Under the pieces are notes generated by a model that worked only from the letters and a program-made list of their open reading frames with translations, had not been told where the DNA came from and made no database searches. A stretch of 64,000 bases of DNA. It comes from Methylopumilus universalis (GTDB lineage: Bacteria; Pseudomonadota; Gammaproteobacteria; Burkholderiales; Methylophilaceae). The stretch lies in assembly GCF_006363895.1 (NCBI RefSeq), contig NZ_CP040953.1; one strand, given 5' to 3'. The position numbers were made by a program, and so were the translations under genes. Numbering within the stretch: the first letter of the stretch is position 1; each line of letters starts with the position of its first letter. Positions 62,000 to 64,000 of this stretch are shown here, one piece after another.

Positions 62000-63277
62000 T
62001 TGAATACCCTTTCTATTAGTTACCAATTTGTCATTCTTGTAGCCTTACTCGCTATTGCTGCTTTTTTCTCGCTTGCTGAAACAAGCTTAATGACTCTCAA
62101 CCGCTATCGATTAAAACACTTGGTGTCTCAAGGCGATCGCGCGGCCAAGCTCACACATAAACTACTCTCTTCACCTGCAAAGCTTCTAGGGGTTATTCTG
62201 CTTTGTAAAGAATTTGCAAGCGCTGCATCTGCAATGATTGTCACTATTATTACAGTGCGCCTCTACGGAGAAGGGCAAATAGCTCTTATGGCTGGAACCC
62301 TCGTGACCACATTCTTAATTCTTATTTTTGGTGAAGTATCTCCCAAGGTTATTGCAGCTTCCAAACCAGAAAGATTTGCATTTTTCAGTAGCTATATACT
62401 CTTCCCTCTTTTAAAAATCCTCTATCCGATAGTTGCTCTAGTTAACTTTTTTGTATTAAGTTTTGTAAAACTATTTAATGTGAAAATTGATTTGAATAAT
62501 AATCTTCATGCAATATCGATGGATGAGTTAAGAAGTATTATTTCAGAAGCAGGTCAATTTATTCCGAATCAACATAGAAAAATCCTGCTAAATGTATTTG
62601 AGCTTGAGCGCATTACAGTCGACGATATTATGATTCCGCATACTTCCGTTGAAACTATTGATTTTGACTTAATGGATGAAGAAATTATTCAGAAATTAGT
62701 CACTTTCCAACACAGCAGAATATTGGTAAAAACAAATTCACCTGACAGTATCATAGGACTGCTTAATACTCAGAAAATTATTAAGCAACTTAATATTCAT
62801 GATGCATTAAGTAAAATTACAAAGGATGATTTAAAGGCGCTTATTTCAGAACCATACTTCATTCCATCTGGCACACCTTTATATACTCAAATGCAGCACT
62901 TTCAAGATAAGCAAGAAAGAGTGGGTTTAATTGTGAATGAACATGGTGAATTTATTGGGCTAATAAGCCTTGAAGATATTCTAGAAGAAATTGTTGGCGA
63001 ATTTAACCTAGATTTTCTTTCAAAATCATCTAAATTTAGTCAAGATGATGATGGGGGTTGGATTGTAGATGGTAGTGTAACGATTCGAACACTAAACAAA
63101 AAATTGAATCTTCAATTTCCAATTGACGGTCCTAAGACATTAAATGGCTTGGTGTTAGAATACTTTGAAGATATCCCAGAACCGAATACAAGTTTCAAAA
63201 TTGCAAACCATACTATGGAAGTTCTTCAGTCTCACGACCGAATTGTAAAGAGCATAAAAATCTATCCTCTGTCGTAA
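62000..63277 (+). CDS. CNNM/HlyC-CorC-type membrane protein (YfjD-like)
   Basis: A 425-residue protein with an N-terminal CNNM membrane domain of about four helices (AAFFSLAETSLMTLNRYRLKHL is the tell-tale start, cited in part), two CBS domains (about 195-320; DDIMIPHTSVETIDF, NEHGEFIGLISLEDILEEIVGE) and a C-terminal CorC_HlyC domain. It has the membrane part that the CorC at 22.4 kb lacks. Relatives transport or regulate magnesium. Start TTG at 62000, coupled closely to secF. Confidence 0.88.
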   Translation: MNTLSISYQFVILVALLAIAAFFSLAETSLMTLNRYRLKHLVSQGDRAAKLTHKLLSSPAKLLGVILLCKEFASAASAMIVTIITVRLYGEGQIALMAGTLVTTFLILIFGEVSPKVIAASKPERFAFFSSYILFPLLKILYPIVALVNFFVLSFVKLFNVKIDLNNNLHAISMDELRSIISEAGQFIPNQHRKILLNVFELERITVDDIMIPHTSVETIDFDLMDEEIIQKLVTFQHSRILVKTNSPDSIIGLLNTQKIIKQLNIHDALSKITKDDLKALISEPYFIPSGTPLYTQMQHFQDKQERVGLIVNEHGEFIGLISLEDILEEIVGEFNLDFLSKSSKFSQDDDGGWIVDGSVTIRTLNKKLNLQFPIDGPKTLNGLVLEYFEDIPEPNTSFKIANHTMEVLQSHDRIVKSIKIYPLS

Positions 63278-63286
63278 TTTTTTAAA

Positions 63287-63325
63287 AATTCTCCTGAAGA
63301 ATTGCTTGAGTTTTTATTTTTTTTA
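63287..63325 (+). terminator. Possible weak terminator before clpS
   Basis: AATTCT and AGAATT (63287-63292 and 63298-63303) form a 6-bp AT-rich stem; a run of T (63311-63323) follows after seven bases. Too weak to be confident. Confidence 0.3.
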
Positions 63326-63352
63326 ATCACAATAATAAATAGGGTTTAGCTC

Positions 63353-63667
63353 ATGCCAAAAGTAAATGCAACTGAAGACCTAAAGCTTAGTCCAAAGAAA
63401 GCTAAGACTAAACTTCCTAGCATGTATAAAGTTATTATACTGAACGATGACTTTACGCCTATGGAATTCGTTGTGAATACAATTCAGCGTTTTTTTAATA
63501 AAAGTGTTGATGAGGCCACTCGTATAATGTTAAAAATACATACAGAGGGCTTGGGTGTTTGTGGAATATTCCCTGTAGATATTGCGGAAACAAAAATGAA
63601 TCAGGTGCTAAACTATGCAAAAGAACACCAGCACCCTTTGCAATGTATTATTGAAAGAATTGATTAA
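63353..63667 (+). CDS. clpS: ATP-dependent Clp protease adaptor ClpS
   Basis: Delivers N-degron substrates to ClpAP. The 104-residue protein has the ClpS core: YKVIILNDDFTPMEFVV (about 25-41, the substrate pocket) and MLKIHTEGLGVCGIFP (about 62-77). It is 9 bp upstream of clpA, the universal pairing. Confidence 0.97.
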   Translation: MPKVNATEDLKLSPKKAKTKLPSMYKVIILNDDFTPMEFVVNTIQRFFNKSVDEATRIMLKIHTEGLGVCGIFPVDIAETKMNQVLNYAKEHQHPLQCIIERID

Positions 63668-63676
63668 ATTTAAATT

Positions 63677-64000
63677 ATGATAGCTCAAGAACTCGAAGTT
63701 AGCCTGCATATGGCATTTATGGATGCGAGACAAAAGCGTCATGAGCTTATTACGGTTGAGCATTTGCTTCTTGCTATGCTTGATAACCCCTCTGCAGCAG
63801 AAGTACTTAAAGCCTGCGGTTCAAATATTGAAACACTCAGAAATGAATTAACCCAATATATCGACGATCATACGCCAACTATTTCTGGCGAGGATGAAGT
63901 TGATACTCAGCCCACACTTGGATTTCAAAGAGTTATTCAAAGAGCAATGCTTCATGTTCAATCCTCTGGCAAAAAAGAAGTTAATGGAGCAAATGTATTA
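63677..64000 (+). CDS. clpA: ClpA, ATP-dependent Clp protease ATPase, 3'-truncated by window
   Basis: Only the first 108 residues are in the window. They read MIAQELEVSLHMAFMDARQKRH and ITVEHLLLAMLDNPSAAEVL (cited in parts), the ClpA N-domain that binds ClpS. The frame is open to the last base. Position directly after clpS confirms ClpA over ClpB or ClpC. Confidence 0.95.
   Translation, partial: MIAQELEVSLHMAFMDARQKRHELITVEHLLLAMLDNPSAAEVLKACGSNIETLRNELTQYIDDHTPTISGEDEVDTQPTLGFQRVIQRAMLHVQSSGKKEVNGANVL

Noticed and set aside
1..64000. CRISPR arrays, insertion sequences, phage or plasmid genes
   Set aside because: No regularly spaced repeats, transposase, integrase or att-like duplication was seen next to any tRNA.

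Overview
The window reads as a contiguous piece of a streamlined, AT-rich chromosome from a Gram-negative proteobacterium, most likely a betaproteobacterium and probably a Methylophilaceae relative (the genome-reduced freshwater/marine OM43/LD28 type). The inference rests on gene order and protein style (lolB-ispE-tRNA-Gln-prs-rplY-pth-ychF; ompR-envZ; ilvE followed by a zf-CHCC mini-protein; pcnB-folK-dNK-panBCD), on low GC, and on very tight packing: no gap without a gene exceeds about 240 bp, stop/start overlaps are common, and several convergent pairs share stop bases. No methylotrophy marker gene lies in the window, so the family placement is inference.

Layout. 1-7.2 kb: 3' end of ubiB, a sodium:solute symporter, then a leftward operon of an ABC exporter ATPase, permease, GldG-like protein, DUF4340 protein and mutM. 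7.4-14.3 kb: TPR protein, lolB, ispE, tRNA-Gln, prs, rplY, pth, ychF, tRNA-Met. 14.3-19.5 kb: FemAB-like acyltransferase, an EF-hand exported protein, ompR-envZ and cysG. 19.6-30.2 kb: miaB-phoH-ybeY-corC-(small exported protein)-lnt, glyQS, gmhB, plsC and a YgjP-type metalloprotease. 30.2-40.1 kb: SCO1, ilvE plus a 53-residue zinc protein, murI, cobalamin adenosyltransferase, pcnB-folK-deoxynucleoside kinase-panB-panC-panD, rsfS-rlmH, photolyase. 40.2-51.6 kb: mlaA, pmbA, darP, a PDZ protein, mog-thiL-pgpA-pncC-recA-recX-alaS-lysC. 51.6-52.3 kb: tRNA-Ser, two tRNA-Arg, tRNA-Lys. 52.3-64 kb: ffh, ypjD-like, HAD phosphatase, leuA, pssA, tgt-yajC-secD-secF, a CNNM/CorC-type protein, clpS and the start of clpA.

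The content is almost entirely housekeeping: envelope biogenesis (lolB, lnt, mlaA, secDF, gmhB, plsC, pssA), translation (aminoacyl-tRNA synthetases, tRNAs, rRNA/tRNA modification, ribosome factors), cofactors (pantothenate, folate, thiamine, molybdopterin, siroheme, B12) and DNA repair (mutM, phrB, recA/recX). I see no mobile element, phage, CRISPR array or defence island, and no convincing new multi-gene system. The observations most worth checking are a PanB that has lost its conserved catalytic glutamate and a nearby loop, two adjacent tRNA-Arg genes identical except for anticodon base 34, a recX that appears to start at CTG, a tRNA-Met with a swapped T-loop 54/58 pair, and a pth start codon placed directly behind a strong terminator hairpin.
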